Positions 44,570 to 54,158 of a stretch of DNA of 64,000 bases are shown piece after piece; position 1 is the first letter of the stretch, and every line of letters begins with the position of its first letter. A program made the translations under genes and the position numbers. This DNA comes from Jatrophihabitans telluris (GTDB lineage Bacteria > Actinomycetota > Actinomycetes > Mycobacteriales > Jatrophihabitantaceae): NCBI RefSeq assembly GCF_023516435.1, contig NZ_CP097332.1, forward strand, positions 1,302,001-1,366,000. Reading direction: 5' to 3'. Under the pieces are notes generated by a model. The model was not told the DNA's origin. It did not search any database and worked only from the letters and a program-made list of their open reading frames with translations.

Positions 44570-44664
44570 GCCGCTGGTCGGGCGCGGAAGACATAGCGTC
44601 CGACTCTGCCGCTGGTCGGCGCGGTAGAGAGAGCGTCCGACTGTGCCGCTGGTCGGGCGGGGCC
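44570..44664 (+). repeat. 37-38-bp repeat of the insert, copies 2-4 in tandem
   Basis: Full units at about 44570-44607 and 44608-44644 and a partial unit at 44645-44664 share GCCGCTGGTCGG, the GCGG-A-G centre and AGCGTCCGACT with copy 1 at 43527. They lie between the last insert gene and the right duplication. Confidence 0.8.
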
Positions 44665-44780
44665 CGCTCCAGTGATCTGCCTTCGTCATGGCGCGGCTCA
44701 TCAGGTTGGTGCCCGGTCCGGCGACGAGGCTCCGCAACAAGTTGCGCCGCGGTATCGCTGCCTGATGTGTGCGGCATGGC

Positions 44781-45105
44781 GTGCTGGCGCGAGCAGGCCG
44801 ACAACGTGGCTGCGTCCCTGCAGAAGGGCGATCCAGTGATCGTTGTCGGCAAGCTTGCGTCCCATCAGTACGTGCGCGGCGAGGAGAACCGGATCAACTT
44901 CGAGATCACGGCGCAGTCGGTCGGTCCCGATCTCTCGCGCGGCAGCGCGACGTTCACCAAACGGCGGCGCATGTCGGGCAGTTCGATGCCGGCCGATGCC
45001 GATGGTCTGCCCGCAATGTATGAGGACGAGTCATACGTCGCCGAAGGCGACCCGTTCGGGGGTGAGCTGGTCGGCGCTGGTCACGCCTCCGCGCAGGCAG
45101 GCTGA
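44781..45105 (+). pseudogene. ssb: 3' half of ssb without its start
   Basis: It encodes the SSB residues from about 58 to the end in the original frame. An upstream in-frame GTG at 44767 would give a 112-residue product starting MCGMACWREQADN, lacking the first strands of the OB fold. It is therefore unlikely to bind DNA alone. It differs from the intact gene by one silent or near-silent change and one Ile-to-Phe change (DPIGG to DPFGG). Confidence 0.88.
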
Positions 45106-45152
45106 GCGTGCCGCTCCCGCACCTCGGTTGCCGCTCCGCGCCGGCGAACGTG

Positions 45153-45184
45153 CCGAGGGGTCGGATGACGATCCGACCCCTCGG
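45153..45184. terminator. Bidirectional terminator (copy 2) after the ssb fragment
   Basis: The same 14-bp-arm hairpin as at 41593-41624. Here it also serves the intact SDR gene that ends at 45229 on the other strand. Confidence 0.85.
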
Positions 45185-45228
45185 GTTGTCAGGCGGGGCG
45201 AGGTCGCGCGCTCGACACGTGGGTGCCG

Positions 45229-46056
45229 TTACGCGCCGTGCGCCTCGATCGATACGGACTCCCACTTCTCCCAGGTCGCGAGTCGGGACTCGTAGTCCTT
45301 GCGGGCCATGGCGAGCGGGCCGTCGCCGAAGAAGATCCGCAGCGGCGGTTCCTCGGCGTCGACGACCTTGAGGATGGCCGCGGAGCTTGCGCCGGGATCG
45401 CCGGGCTTGCTCGTTCGCGACGCGCGAGCAGCCGCGGCGGCGTCGCGCACCGGCTGATAGGCCTCGATCGGCGTCGCGTGGCGAGCTGACGCGCCACCCC
45501 AGTCCGTGGCGTAGCCGGTCGGCTCAACCAATGTCACCTTGATGCCGAACGTGTCCACTTCCTGCGCCAGGGCTTGGGTGATTCCCTCCAGCGCCCACTT
45601 GGACGCGTGGTACATCCCGATGTTGGGAAACGCCGTTATGCCCCCGATGGAGGTGACCTGGATGATGTGGCCCGAGCCCTGGCGACGAAGGATCGGAAGG
45701 GCTGCCTGGGTGACCCAGAGCGCGCCGAAGAGGTTGGTCTCGATCTGTTCGCGAGCCTCCGCCTCGGAAAGCTCCTCGACCATCCCGAACTGGCCGTACC
45801 CGGCGTTGTTCACGACGACATCGAGGCGCCCGAAACGTTCGGCGGCCTGTTCGACCGCCGCGAAGTCCGCTGCCCGGTCGGTGACGTCGAGTTTCAATGG
45901 AAGCAGTCGATCGCCGAACCGGTCGACGAGGTCGGCGAGCGTGCCCGTGTCGCGCGCGGTGGCAGCGACGGAGTCCCCGCGTTCGAGCGCGGCGATGGTC
46001 CACTCGCGGCCGAAGCCGCGGGACGCGCCGGTGATGAACCAAACCTTCGATGTCAT
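45229..46056 (-). CDS. Short-chain dehydrogenase/reductase (classical SDR)
   Basis: A 275-residue NAD(P)-dependent oxidoreductase. The cofactor motif TGASRGFG is at residues 9-16, NNAGYG in the middle, a Ser in VTSIGG, and the catalytic pair Tyr149 and Lys153 in YHASK. The substrate is unknown. AAAGG precedes the ATG at 46056. Its last 116 bp are duplicated at 41669-41784. In mycobacteria ssbB and ettA are neighbours, so this gene itself looks like an earlier insertion between them. Confidence 0.93.
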   Translation of the reverse strand: MTSKVWFITGASRGFGREWTIAALERGDSVAATARDTGTLADLVDRFGDRLLPLKLDVTDRAADFAAVEQAAERFGRLDVVVNNAGYGQFGMVEELSEAEAREQIETNLFGALWVTQAALPILRRQGSGHIIQVTSIGGITAFPNIGMYHASKWALEGITQALAQEVDTFGIKVTLVEPTGYATDWGGASARHATPIEAYQPVRDAAAAARASRTSKPGDPGASSAAILKVVDAEEPPLRIFFGDGPLAMARKDYESRLATWEKWESVSIEAHGA

Positions 46057-46283
46057 GGGTATGCCTTTCGCAGGGGACCGTGCTCCAACTTTCACCAGGT
46101 ACGACGTCCAGACGACGGTGGAGTATTCCGATTTTGTGAAGGATCGTCCGTTTCTGCGCACCGTGCCCAAGTCGGCAGGTCGAGCGGAGGCGGATTTGCC
46201 CCGGCTGGGACACTGGGGGCGACGAACTGCCGCGCGGCCGGGTCCGGCTGTGGCGGCGCCGAAGGACCGATTGAGGACGTGAA

Positions 46284-47966
<1,683 letters not shown>

Positions 47967-48086
47967 TCTCGACGGTCCAGCAGGATCCCCTGCAGCGTCG
48001 GCCGTGGCCCGCAACACCGGTCACCGGCCGACGGGGCTCGTCACCCATTCGGCGCGGCACGGCACTCGAAATCGGAGGTAGGGAGA

Positions 48087-48491
48087 GTGGCTCGTTTCAC
48101 GGCGCGCTGTGCGATGCGCTGGTCGGACATGGATGCCTACGGGCACGTGAACAACACCGCGTACCTGGCCTACCTCGAACAAGCCCGGGTATCGATGTTC
48201 TTCGACCGCTACGACTCCTCGTTCAGCGCCGGCACGGTGGTCTCCCATCACGAGATCACCTACCTGCGTCCGGTGGTCTATCACCCCGAGCCGCTCCGCC
48301 TCGAGTTGTGGGTGGCCGACGTGCGGGCGGCGTCGTTCCGGGTGTGTTACGAGATCTTCGATGGCGAAACTCTGGTCGCCACAGCGTCGACGAACCTGGT
48401 CACCTTCGATTTCTCGACCGACCGGCCGCGCCGCCTCAGCACCGAAGAGAAGGCCATCCTGGCCGGCTACACCGACGAGCTGGCGCCGTAA
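48087..48491 (+). CDS. 4-hydroxybenzoyl-CoA-type acyl-CoA thioesterase
   Basis: A 134-residue hotdog protein with RWSDMDAYGHVNNTAYLAYLEQARV, the catalytic Asp in the 4HBT motif, and HHEITYLRPVVYH. A very strong GGAGG site precedes GTG 48087. The last base of its TAA is the first base of the next gene's ATG. It corresponds in position to Rv2475c. Confidence 0.92.
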   Translation: MARFTARCAMRWSDMDAYGHVNNTAYLAYLEQARVSMFFDRYDSSFSAGTVVSHHEITYLRPVVYHPEPLRLELWVADVRAASFRVCYEIFDGETLVATASTNLVTFDFSTDRPRRLSTEEKAILAGYTDELAP

Positions 48492-49201
48492 TGACGGTGC
48501 TGGCCTTACCCGGGCGAACAGCGCTGGGCGATTTCGTGCCGATGGCGCAGCGCGCGGTGTCGATCGACGAGCAAGCGCTCATCCGTTTCCGTGGTCAGCC
48601 CGGGGCGATCGGCGGGTACGTCCGGCTGCCCTTCGAGGTGCTCGCCGGCCGCACCGTCGCCTCACCGGCCGAGGAGCAGACCGCGACCCGGTTCGACATC
48701 ACCGTCTCGGCCACAGACTTCCTGGCCTTCGCCGCTCACGCGCCCGCACTCCGCACGACGCCCGCACTCCAGTCGACTCCCGGAGTCGACTCGCTGGCCC
48801 GCAGAGATGCGGGCTGGCTGGCTCCGCTTCCGCCCGCCCAAGGCTGGGTCCGAAGGGAGCGGGTGCCCGACGCCACCATCCGTGAACTGGTCCGCTCCGG
48901 CGCCCTGCTGGCCCGCGATGCCGAGAGCCGGACGTCGCAGGAATCGCTGCTGTCCTCCGTCGTGCTCACCGTCGACGAGGCCCCTTCCGGTGCGCCGGCA
49001 TCGACCAGGGGCGAACCGGTGCGCGTTCCGCTCGGGCCCCTCAGCGCCTTGACTCGCATGGGGTTTCTGCCCCGTGACAGCGACGCCGCAGTCGACACCG
49101 CACCGGGCTGGATCCGGATCGCCGCAGGGTACGGATCCACCTATGTCGCCACCTCGCGCTCCGGGCTGGACCTCCTGGGAGGACTCGGGCTGCTGAGCTG
49201 A
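48491..49201 (+). CDS. Conserved actinobacterial protein (Rv2474c-like)
   Basis: A 236-residue protein without a named domain: MTVLALPGRTALGDFVPMAQRAVSIDEQALIRFR, then GGYVRLPFEVLAGRTV, LPPAQGWVRRERVPDATIRELV, and a C-terminal RIAAGYGSTYVATSRSGLDLLGGLGLL. The start ATG at 48491 overlaps the thioesterase stop, so the two are translationally coupled. The placement after a thioesterase and the length match Rv2474c of M. tuberculosis. The function is unknown. Confidence 0.75.
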   Translation: MTVLALPGRTALGDFVPMAQRAVSIDEQALIRFRGQPGAIGGYVRLPFEVLAGRTVASPAEEQTATRFDITVSATDFLAFAAHAPALRTTPALQSTPGVDSLARRDAGWLAPLPPAQGWVRRERVPDATIRELVRSGALLARDAESRTSQESLLSSVVLTVDEAPSGAPASTRGEPVRVPLGPLSALTRMGFLPRDSDAAVDTAPGWIRIAAGYGSTYVATSRSGLDLLGGLGLLS

Positions 49202-49214
49202 TCGGTCGCGGTGC

Positions 49215-50294
49215 TCACGAGCGCACGGTCCCGTCCAATCGCACCGGAACGCCGTGATCGGCGACGGCACCCAGCCGGCGCGGCTCCGGCGCTGAGCGCC
49301 CCGGACCCCCTATCGACACCGTCAGCTCGGCCGTCCGACCCGGCGACTCCGGCGAGGACTCCATGGCGATCTCGGCGATCGGCATACGCTCGGCCGCCGC
49401 GGCGATCGCGGCCGAGCTGGCCTGGACCTCCGACGCCGGCCAGTAACCACGTGTTACCGAATGCCAGACCACCGTCAAAGTCTGCGGTCCCGGCGCGGTC
49501 CCGAGCCGTTGACGGAGCCACTTGCCGGCCGGCGCCCGATCGACGTGCACGGCTGAGATCGTGTCGGCTTCTGTGACGGTGTCGGCGGCAATCGCCAGTG
49601 CCGCCTGAAGGCGGGCGTGACGGTCGAGCTGATCCGGCCACACGAACGAGACCAGGCGCAGGCGACCCTGTTCGGACAGGGCGTCGACGGGCGACAGATC
49701 GCAGCCAGCCCGTTCGACGATCGTGAACGCCTGTGGTCGCACCGGTCCGATCACCGCATCGACCAGCCGCAGGGGCGAGTCGAGGGGCCCGTATCCCCAT
49801 GCCTCCGGGTCCGAACCCTCAATCCGGAAGCGGTCGACGAGCAGGTTCAACCCCGCACTGGCCCCTGGTTCGAACAGCCTGATTCGGTGCAACCCGCTTC
49901 GCTCGAGCGCGTCGAACAAGCCCACCAGCAGCGCCACCGCGCGGCCGGGCTCGTTCGTCTGGGGAGCGATGTCCAGCGCAGCCCGTAACTCCGCCACGTG
50001 CCGGCCGATGACCTCGCGAGCGACCGGCCACGCCTGGCCGGGGTCATCGCGGCCTCCGACGTCGGGGTAGAACCGCCCGAGGTCCGGGGCCCGGCCGGTG
50101 AGGACGATCCGGTGTAGTCCGGCGAGCAATCGAAGCTGGACCAGCGCCGAGGGCGGCGCATCCTCCCAATCCCGGCACACCTCGCGGGTTACTCCGGAGC
50201 GGTCCCAGTCCTCAGCGAGCCCCAGAAGCAGAACCCGGTAGAGACCGGTCATCTGCTCGGCGTGGCGCCGGAACTGCTCGGCGAGGGTAGCCAT
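49215..50294 (-). CDS. DUF2332 family protein
   Basis: A 359-residue protein with the DUF2332 pattern: FRRHAEQMTGLYRVLLLGLAEDW, APDLGRFYPDVGG, IRLFEPGASAGLNLLVDRFRIEG, VERAGCDLSPVDALSEQGRLRLVSFVWPDQLDRHARLQAAL, and VVWHSVTRGYWPASEV. The function is unknown; the fold is probably methyltransferase-like. TAGGGT 6 bp before the ATG predicts a leaderless mRNA. It is convergent with the Rv2474c-like gene (13 bp between stops). Confidence 0.88.
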   Translation of the reverse strand: MATLAEQFRRHAEQMTGLYRVLLLGLAEDWDRSGVTREVCRDWEDAPPSALVQLRLLAGLHRIVLTGRAPDLGRFYPDVGGRDDPGQAWPVAREVIGRHVAELRAALDIAPQTNEPGRAVALLVGLFDALERSGLHRIRLFEPGASAGLNLLVDRFRIEGSDPEAWGYGPLDSPLRLVDAVIGPVRPQAFTIVERAGCDLSPVDALSEQGRLRLVSFVWPDQLDRHARLQAALAIAADTVTEADTISAVHVDRAPAGKWLRQRLGTAPGPQTLTVVWHSVTRGYWPASEVQASSAAIAAAAERMPIAEIAMESSPESPGRTAELTVSIGGPGRSAPEPRRLGAVADHGVPVRLDGTVRS

Positions 50295-50300
50295 CGCATC

Positions 50301-50306
50301 ACCCTA
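50301..50306 (-). promoter_or_regulatory. Putative -10 element of the DUF2332 gene (TAGGGT)
   Basis: On the minus strand TAGGGT, 6 bp, then ATG 50294. Confidence 0.45.
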
Positions 50307-50386
50307 TGGCGCTCACCCCTGGCGCCGACCATGCCAACCGTGAGCCCCACGCTGCGGGCTCACGGATGGCCGAGGCGTGAACGCAC

Positions 50387-50392
50387 TAGGTT
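50387..50392 (+). promoter_or_regulatory. Putative -10 element of the DUF402 gene (TAGGTT)
   Basis: TAGGTT, 6 bp, then ATG 50399; there is no Shine-Dalgarno. Confidence 0.45.
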
Positions 50393-50398
50393 CGGCGC

Positions 50399-51037
50399 AT
50401 GACCGACGCGCACGAGCAGGCAGCCACCGAACCCGAGCGTGGCAAGCGTGAGCAGGACGAACGGGAGCGTGACGGTGCCGCGCAGCCGTCCGAGGTGGTG
50501 AACCTCGAGTTCACCAAATTCGGCGGAACCCGTCACTGGCATTTCCGGACCACGCGGCTCGGTCACGACGAACACGGATTGTGGCTCGGTGCGCGGGCCG
50601 GCACGCCGGTGCAACGGGGAGACGAACCGCCGATCACCTGGGACTGTGACTTCGTCGTGCTTGTCCCGCGGCAAGGCGATTGGGTGGCGACATTCAACGC
50701 TGCCGGCAAGTACGAGGTCTACGTCGACATCACCGGTCCGATCACACAGGAGCGCGGCCTAGTCCTCGCCGATGATCTCGACCTTGACGTGGTGCGCTAC
50801 TTCGACGGGAGGGTCGCGCTGCTCGACGAGGACGAATTCGCCCAGCACCAGACCGAACTAAGCTATCCCGCCGCTGTCATCGCCGCCGCCGAGCGCAGCG
50901 CCGCGACAGTCCTTGATCTCGTCCGCGCCGACACTGCACCCTTCGACGGCACCGGGCGCCGGTGGCTCGAGCAAATCGCGCCGGAACTCGCGCCGGAACT
51001 CGCGGCAGAACTTGCGGCAGAACTCGCTACGGACTGA
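50399..51037 (+). CDS. DUF402 domain protein (FomD-like phosphatase fold)
   Basis: A 212-residue protein. After a charged 30-residue N-terminus, the DUF402 core contains WHFRTTRLGHDEHGLWLGAR, WDCDFVVLVPRQGDWVATFN, YEVYVDITGPI, LDLDVVRYFDGRVALLDEDEFAQHQ and YPAAVI, with the acidic residues of a metal-dependent phosphohydrolase. The C-terminus is a repeat of PELAxELA tetrapeptides, encoded by 12-bp tandem units near 50985-51030. Nucleoside di- or triphosphates are possible substrates. Confidence 0.85.
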   Translation: MTDAHEQAATEPERGKREQDERERDGAAQPSEVVNLEFTKFGGTRHWHFRTTRLGHDEHGLWLGARAGTPVQRGDEPPITWDCDFVVLVPRQGDWVATFNAAGKYEVYVDITGPITQERGLVLADDLDLDVVRYFDGRVALLDEDEFAQHQTELSYPAAVIAAAERSAATVLDLVRADTAPFDGTGRRWLEQIAPELAPELAAELAAELATD

Positions 51038-51065
51038 CGCTCGACCACAGCGTGCCGACCGGTGC

Positions 51066-52727
51066 TCAGACGCGCAGCCAGACCGCGGTGTTCGCCGGCA
51101 ACTTGTCACCGTCGACCGGCGACGACGCCAGCAAGATCTGGCCGGGCGGCATTTCCACCGGCACATCTCCGGCGTTGAGCGCGACCACCAGATTCGGACC
51201 GCGCCGGTAGGCCAGGCAGTTCTCCGGCGCCTGTTGCCAGGTGAACGTCGCACCGTGCAGTTCTGGCAGTTGGCGGCGCACCTGCAACGCGTGCCGGTAC
51301 AGCGAAAGCGTGGAGTCCTCGTCCTCGAGTTGGGCTTCGACGGTCACAGCGGCCCATTCGGCCGGCATCGGCAGCCATGGCTGGCCCGACGCGCCGAAAC
51401 CGAATGGCGGCTCGGTGCCTTCCCATGGCAGTGGCACCCGCTCGCCGTCACGGCCACGCTCGGTGTGGCCGCTGCGCTCCCAGGTCGGATCCTGCAGAGC
51501 CCAGTCCGGAAGGTCGACGTTCTCCAGGCCCAGCTCGTCACCGTTGTAGAGGTAGACCGCGCCCGGCAGCGACAACTGCACCAGCGCAGCTGCCCGGCCG
51601 CGGGCCGCGCCGAGCGCGCCGCCGCCATAACGACTGTTGTGGCGGACCACGTCGTGGTTGGACAGCACCCAGGTGCAGGGCGCTCCCACCTCGGTCATCG
51701 CCGTCAGCGAACCGTCGATCGCGGCCTGGAAAATCTCCGCCGACCACTCGGCCTCGACCAGACGGAAGTTGAACGTCAGGTGCAACTCGTCGGGACGGAC
51801 GTACATCGCCAGACGCTCGTCGTCAGGCACCCACGCCTCGCCGACCGCCATCCGGTTCGAGTAGCCGTCCAGGACCCGGCGGAACATCCGAAGGTGCTCG
51901 TGCAGGCCGTCGTTGTCAAAACGCAGATCGTGGCGAAGCTGCGAGTTCGGGCCCTCGTACTCGGTCAGGTCCATGTCCGGCAGGCCGGCGGGCTTGGCCA
52001 TCGAGTGCGCGACGTCCACGCGGAAGCCGTCGGTGCCCCGATCGAGCCAGAACCGCAGAATCCGCTCGAACTCAGCGCTGACCTCTGGGTTCTCCCAGTT
52101 GACGTCGGGTTGTTCCGGAGCGAACAGGTGCAGGTACCACTGGCCGTCGGGCACCCGCTGCCAGGCCGAACCACCGAACATCGCCGGCCAGTTGTTGGGC
52201 GGCACCTCGCCGTCTTCGCCCTTACCGTCGCGGAAGATGAAGCGGGCCCGCTCCGGGGATCCCGGCGCCGCCGCCAGTGCCTGCTGGAACCAGATGTGCT
52301 GGTCGGACAGGTGGTTGGGCACGATGTCGATCGTGATCTTGATGCCTCGTTCATGGGCGGCCGCGACCAGCGCGTCGTAGTCGGCAAGGTTGCCGAACAT
52401 CGGGTCGACGTCCGTCGGGTCCGAGACGTCGTAGCCACCATCAGCCATCGGCGACTTGTAGAACGGGCTCAGCCAGAGGGCGTCGACGCCCAGCAGCTGC
52501 AGGTAGTCCAGCCGTTCCCGGATCCCGATCAGGTCGCCGATTCCATCGCCGTTGCCGTCGGCGAAGCTCTTGGGATAGATCTGGTAGAACACCGCCGCGC
52601 GCCACCAGTCGGACCCGCCCTGCAGTTGGGCGAAGGCGTCCTCGTCGCCGAGGCCGCCCTCGATGTCGGCGATCTCCGCTGCGATCCGCGGGTTGGCGTC
52701 GGGCAGGTCGTGCATAGCGTCGGACAC
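51066..52727 (-). CDS. GH13 alpha-glucosidase
   Basis: A 553-residue glycoside hydrolase. The (beta/alpha)8 motifs are FYQIYPKSFADGNGDGIGDLIG, IDIVPNHLSDQH, the nucleophile segment GFRVDVAHSM, the acid/base in AVGEAWV, and LSNHDVVRHNSR. It corresponds to the alpha-glucosidase AglA (Rv2471) by position. It should release glucose from malto-oligosaccharides or sucrose-like substrates in the cytoplasm. GGAGG stands about 9 bp before the GTG at 52727. The frame is open further, but the ribosome-binding site decides this start. Confidence 0.92.
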   Translation of the reverse strand: MSDAMHDLPDANPRIAAEIADIEGGLGDEDAFAQLQGGSDWWRAAVFYQIYPKSFADGNGDGIGDLIGIRERLDYLQLLGVDALWLSPFYKSPMADGGYDVSDPTDVDPMFGNLADYDALVAAAHERGIKITIDIVPNHLSDQHIWFQQALAAAPGSPERARFIFRDGKGEDGEVPPNNWPAMFGGSAWQRVPDGQWYLHLFAPEQPDVNWENPEVSAEFERILRFWLDRGTDGFRVDVAHSMAKPAGLPDMDLTEYEGPNSQLRHDLRFDNDGLHEHLRMFRRVLDGYSNRMAVGEAWVPDDERLAMYVRPDELHLTFNFRLVEAEWSAEIFQAAIDGSLTAMTEVGAPCTWVLSNHDVVRHNSRYGGGALGAARGRAAALVQLSLPGAVYLYNGDELGLENVDLPDWALQDPTWERSGHTERGRDGERVPLPWEGTEPPFGFGASGQPWLPMPAEWAAVTVEAQLEDEDSTLSLYRHALQVRRQLPELHGATFTWQQAPENCLAYRRGPNLVVALNAGDVPVEMPPGQILLASSPVDGDKLPANTAVWLRV

Positions 52728-52931
52728 GCGAAATTCCTCCGGAGAGACGGCGGGTGAGGCATTCAGCAAGCCGAATGGGGCAGCTGTCTGCCGCTTCGAG
52801 CGTAGTCGGACGCCTGCTGCGCCGACGGCGAAATGCCCACTGGAAACCCTTGTGGCCATTCCATTCTGTATCGATCAAGACGACACGTCAAGCCGCGACG
52901 TGCAGGGCCGTCGGACGACCGGCGTGGGCGT

Positions 52932-53324
52932 TCAGCTCAGGCTGTTGCGCATGGACTCGGCCGCCATCTGCAGGTAGGCCCAGATGCGGTCGTGCACCTC
53001 GGTATCCAGCGTCAGCGAGTCCAGCGCAACCCGCATGTGTGCGAGCCAGGCGTCGCGCTCGGCCTCACCGATGACGAACGGCGCGTGCCGCATCCGCAGC
53101 CGGGGATGCCCACGGTGCTCGGAATAGGTGCCCGGTCCGCCCCAGTACTGGATCAGGAACAGCGAGAGCCGGTCGGCGGCCGGGCCCAGGTCTTCCTCCG
53201 GATACAGCGGGCGCAGAACGGGATCGGTGGCCACGCCCTCGTAGAACCGGGCCACGAGGGTCCGGAAAGTCTCCTCACCGCCGGCCCGAACGAAGAAGTC
53301 GGCGTCTACCACTGGGCTACCCAC
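52932..53324 (-). CDS. glbO: Group II truncated haemoglobin (GlbO)
   Basis: A 130-residue haem protein. It has FRTLVARFYEGVATDPVLRPLYPEEDLGPAADRLSLFLIQYWGGPGTYSEHRGHPRLRMRHAPF. The B10 Tyr lies in ARFYEG, the proximal His in MRHAPF and the G8 Trp in DRIWAYL, the trHbO set. It binds O2 and NO and aids respiration under stress. Start is GTG 53324; nearby GTGs five and six codons on are alternatives. The same neighbour order, glucosidase and glbO, occurs in mycobacteria. Confidence 0.93.
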   Translation of the reverse strand: MGSPVVDADFFVRAGGEETFRTLVARFYEGVATDPVLRPLYPEEDLGPAADRLSLFLIQYWGGPGTYSEHRGHPRLRMRHAPFVIGEAERDAWLAHMRVALDSLTLDTEVHDRIWAYLQMAAESMRNSLS

Positions 53325-53579
53325 ACTGCACGATCCACCGGACCATCATCCCAGCCGGCGCCGGCTGTGCCCGACGGTCCGGCGGTGAGGAGGCGCCCGC
53401 ACCCTGGATCCGTGGATTCCCGGCCCGAATCCCTGGCCGGACCAGATCGGTCGGCGACCTGGATGCGCGAAGAGTTATCGGTCGGTCACGGTTCGGACAC
53501 GCAACAGACTCGATCAATTAATGGATGCGCGATCAGCTTTCGTCGGGTTGACTGATACCACATGCGGAGGTGATGGCCG

Positions 53580-54110
53580 GTGGCGGGGACGCTTGTGCTC
53601 AATGCGTCGTATGAGCCGCTGTGCGTCGTTCCGACCCGCCGCGCCGTGGTCCTGATCCTCGCCGAGAAGGCCAGCGTCGTCGAGGCTGCCGAGGACGAAT
53701 ACCTTCATTCGGCCACCAGTGCCATCCAGGTCCCGCGAGTGGTGCGGCTCAACCGCTACGTCCGGGTGCCCTACCGTCGTCAGGTCCCGCTCACCCGGCG
53801 AGCGGTCCTCGCCCGCGACGCCCACCATTGCGTCTACTGCTCGGTACGCGCCGACACGGTCGACCATGTGGTCCCCCGATCACGCGGCGGCCTGAACGAG
53901 TGGACCAACGTGGTCGCCGCCTGTGCCCGGTGCAACCACCGCAAGGGGGACCGGCTGCTGGCCGAAATAGGCTGGAGCCTGCCCCGTCCGCCCGTCCAGC
54001 CCTCGGCCACCGTCGCGCTCGTGCTGGCGTGGGCCAAGCGGGACCCGTCCTGGGATCGCTACCTGGGCTATGACCCGGCGCTGTCCGGGTTGGCGGCCTC
54101 GGCCAGTTGA
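53580..54110 (+). CDS. HNH endonuclease-domain protein
   Basis: A 176-residue protein. The N-terminal half reads GTLVLNASYEPLCVVPTRRAVVLILAEKASVVE. The HNH module reads RDAHHCVYCSVRADTVDHVVPRSRGGLNEWTNVVAACARCNHRKGDR, with two CxxC zinc pairs and the DH/N catalytic residues. This compact type is nearly universal in actinobacteria and does not look mobile. GGAGG is upstream of GTG 53580. The role in repair or RNA processing is not known. Confidence 0.9.
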   Translation: MAGTLVLNASYEPLCVVPTRRAVVLILAEKASVVEAAEDEYLHSATSAIQVPRVVRLNRYVRVPYRRQVPLTRRAVLARDAHHCVYCSVRADTVDHVVPRSRGGLNEWTNVVAACARCNHRKGDRLLAEIGWSLPRPPVQPSATVALVLAWAKRDPSWDRYLGYDPALSGLAASAS

Positions 54111-54146
54111 CGGCGTGAACAGGGGCGAACCGTCGTACCGGCCCGC

Positions 54147-54152
54147 TAGGTT
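54147..54152 (+). promoter_or_regulatory. Putative -10 element of the amidase gene (TAGGTT)
   Basis: TAGGTT, 6 bp, then ATG 54159. Confidence 0.45.
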
Positions 54153-54158
54153 GCCTGC

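Larger units (their letters stand above)
44781..45344 (+). repeat. 564-bp direct duplication, copy 2
   Basis: It matches 41221-41784 at 562 of 564 positions. Its left end follows unrelated insert DNA, while its right end continues into the intact SDR gene. This shows that the ancestral locus was ssb followed directly by the SDR gene. Confidence 0.97.

Noticed and set aside
41785..44780. An IS element or transposon
   Set aside because: No transposase, no terminal inverted repeats and no short target-site duplication; the flanks are 564-bp gene-derived copies instead.
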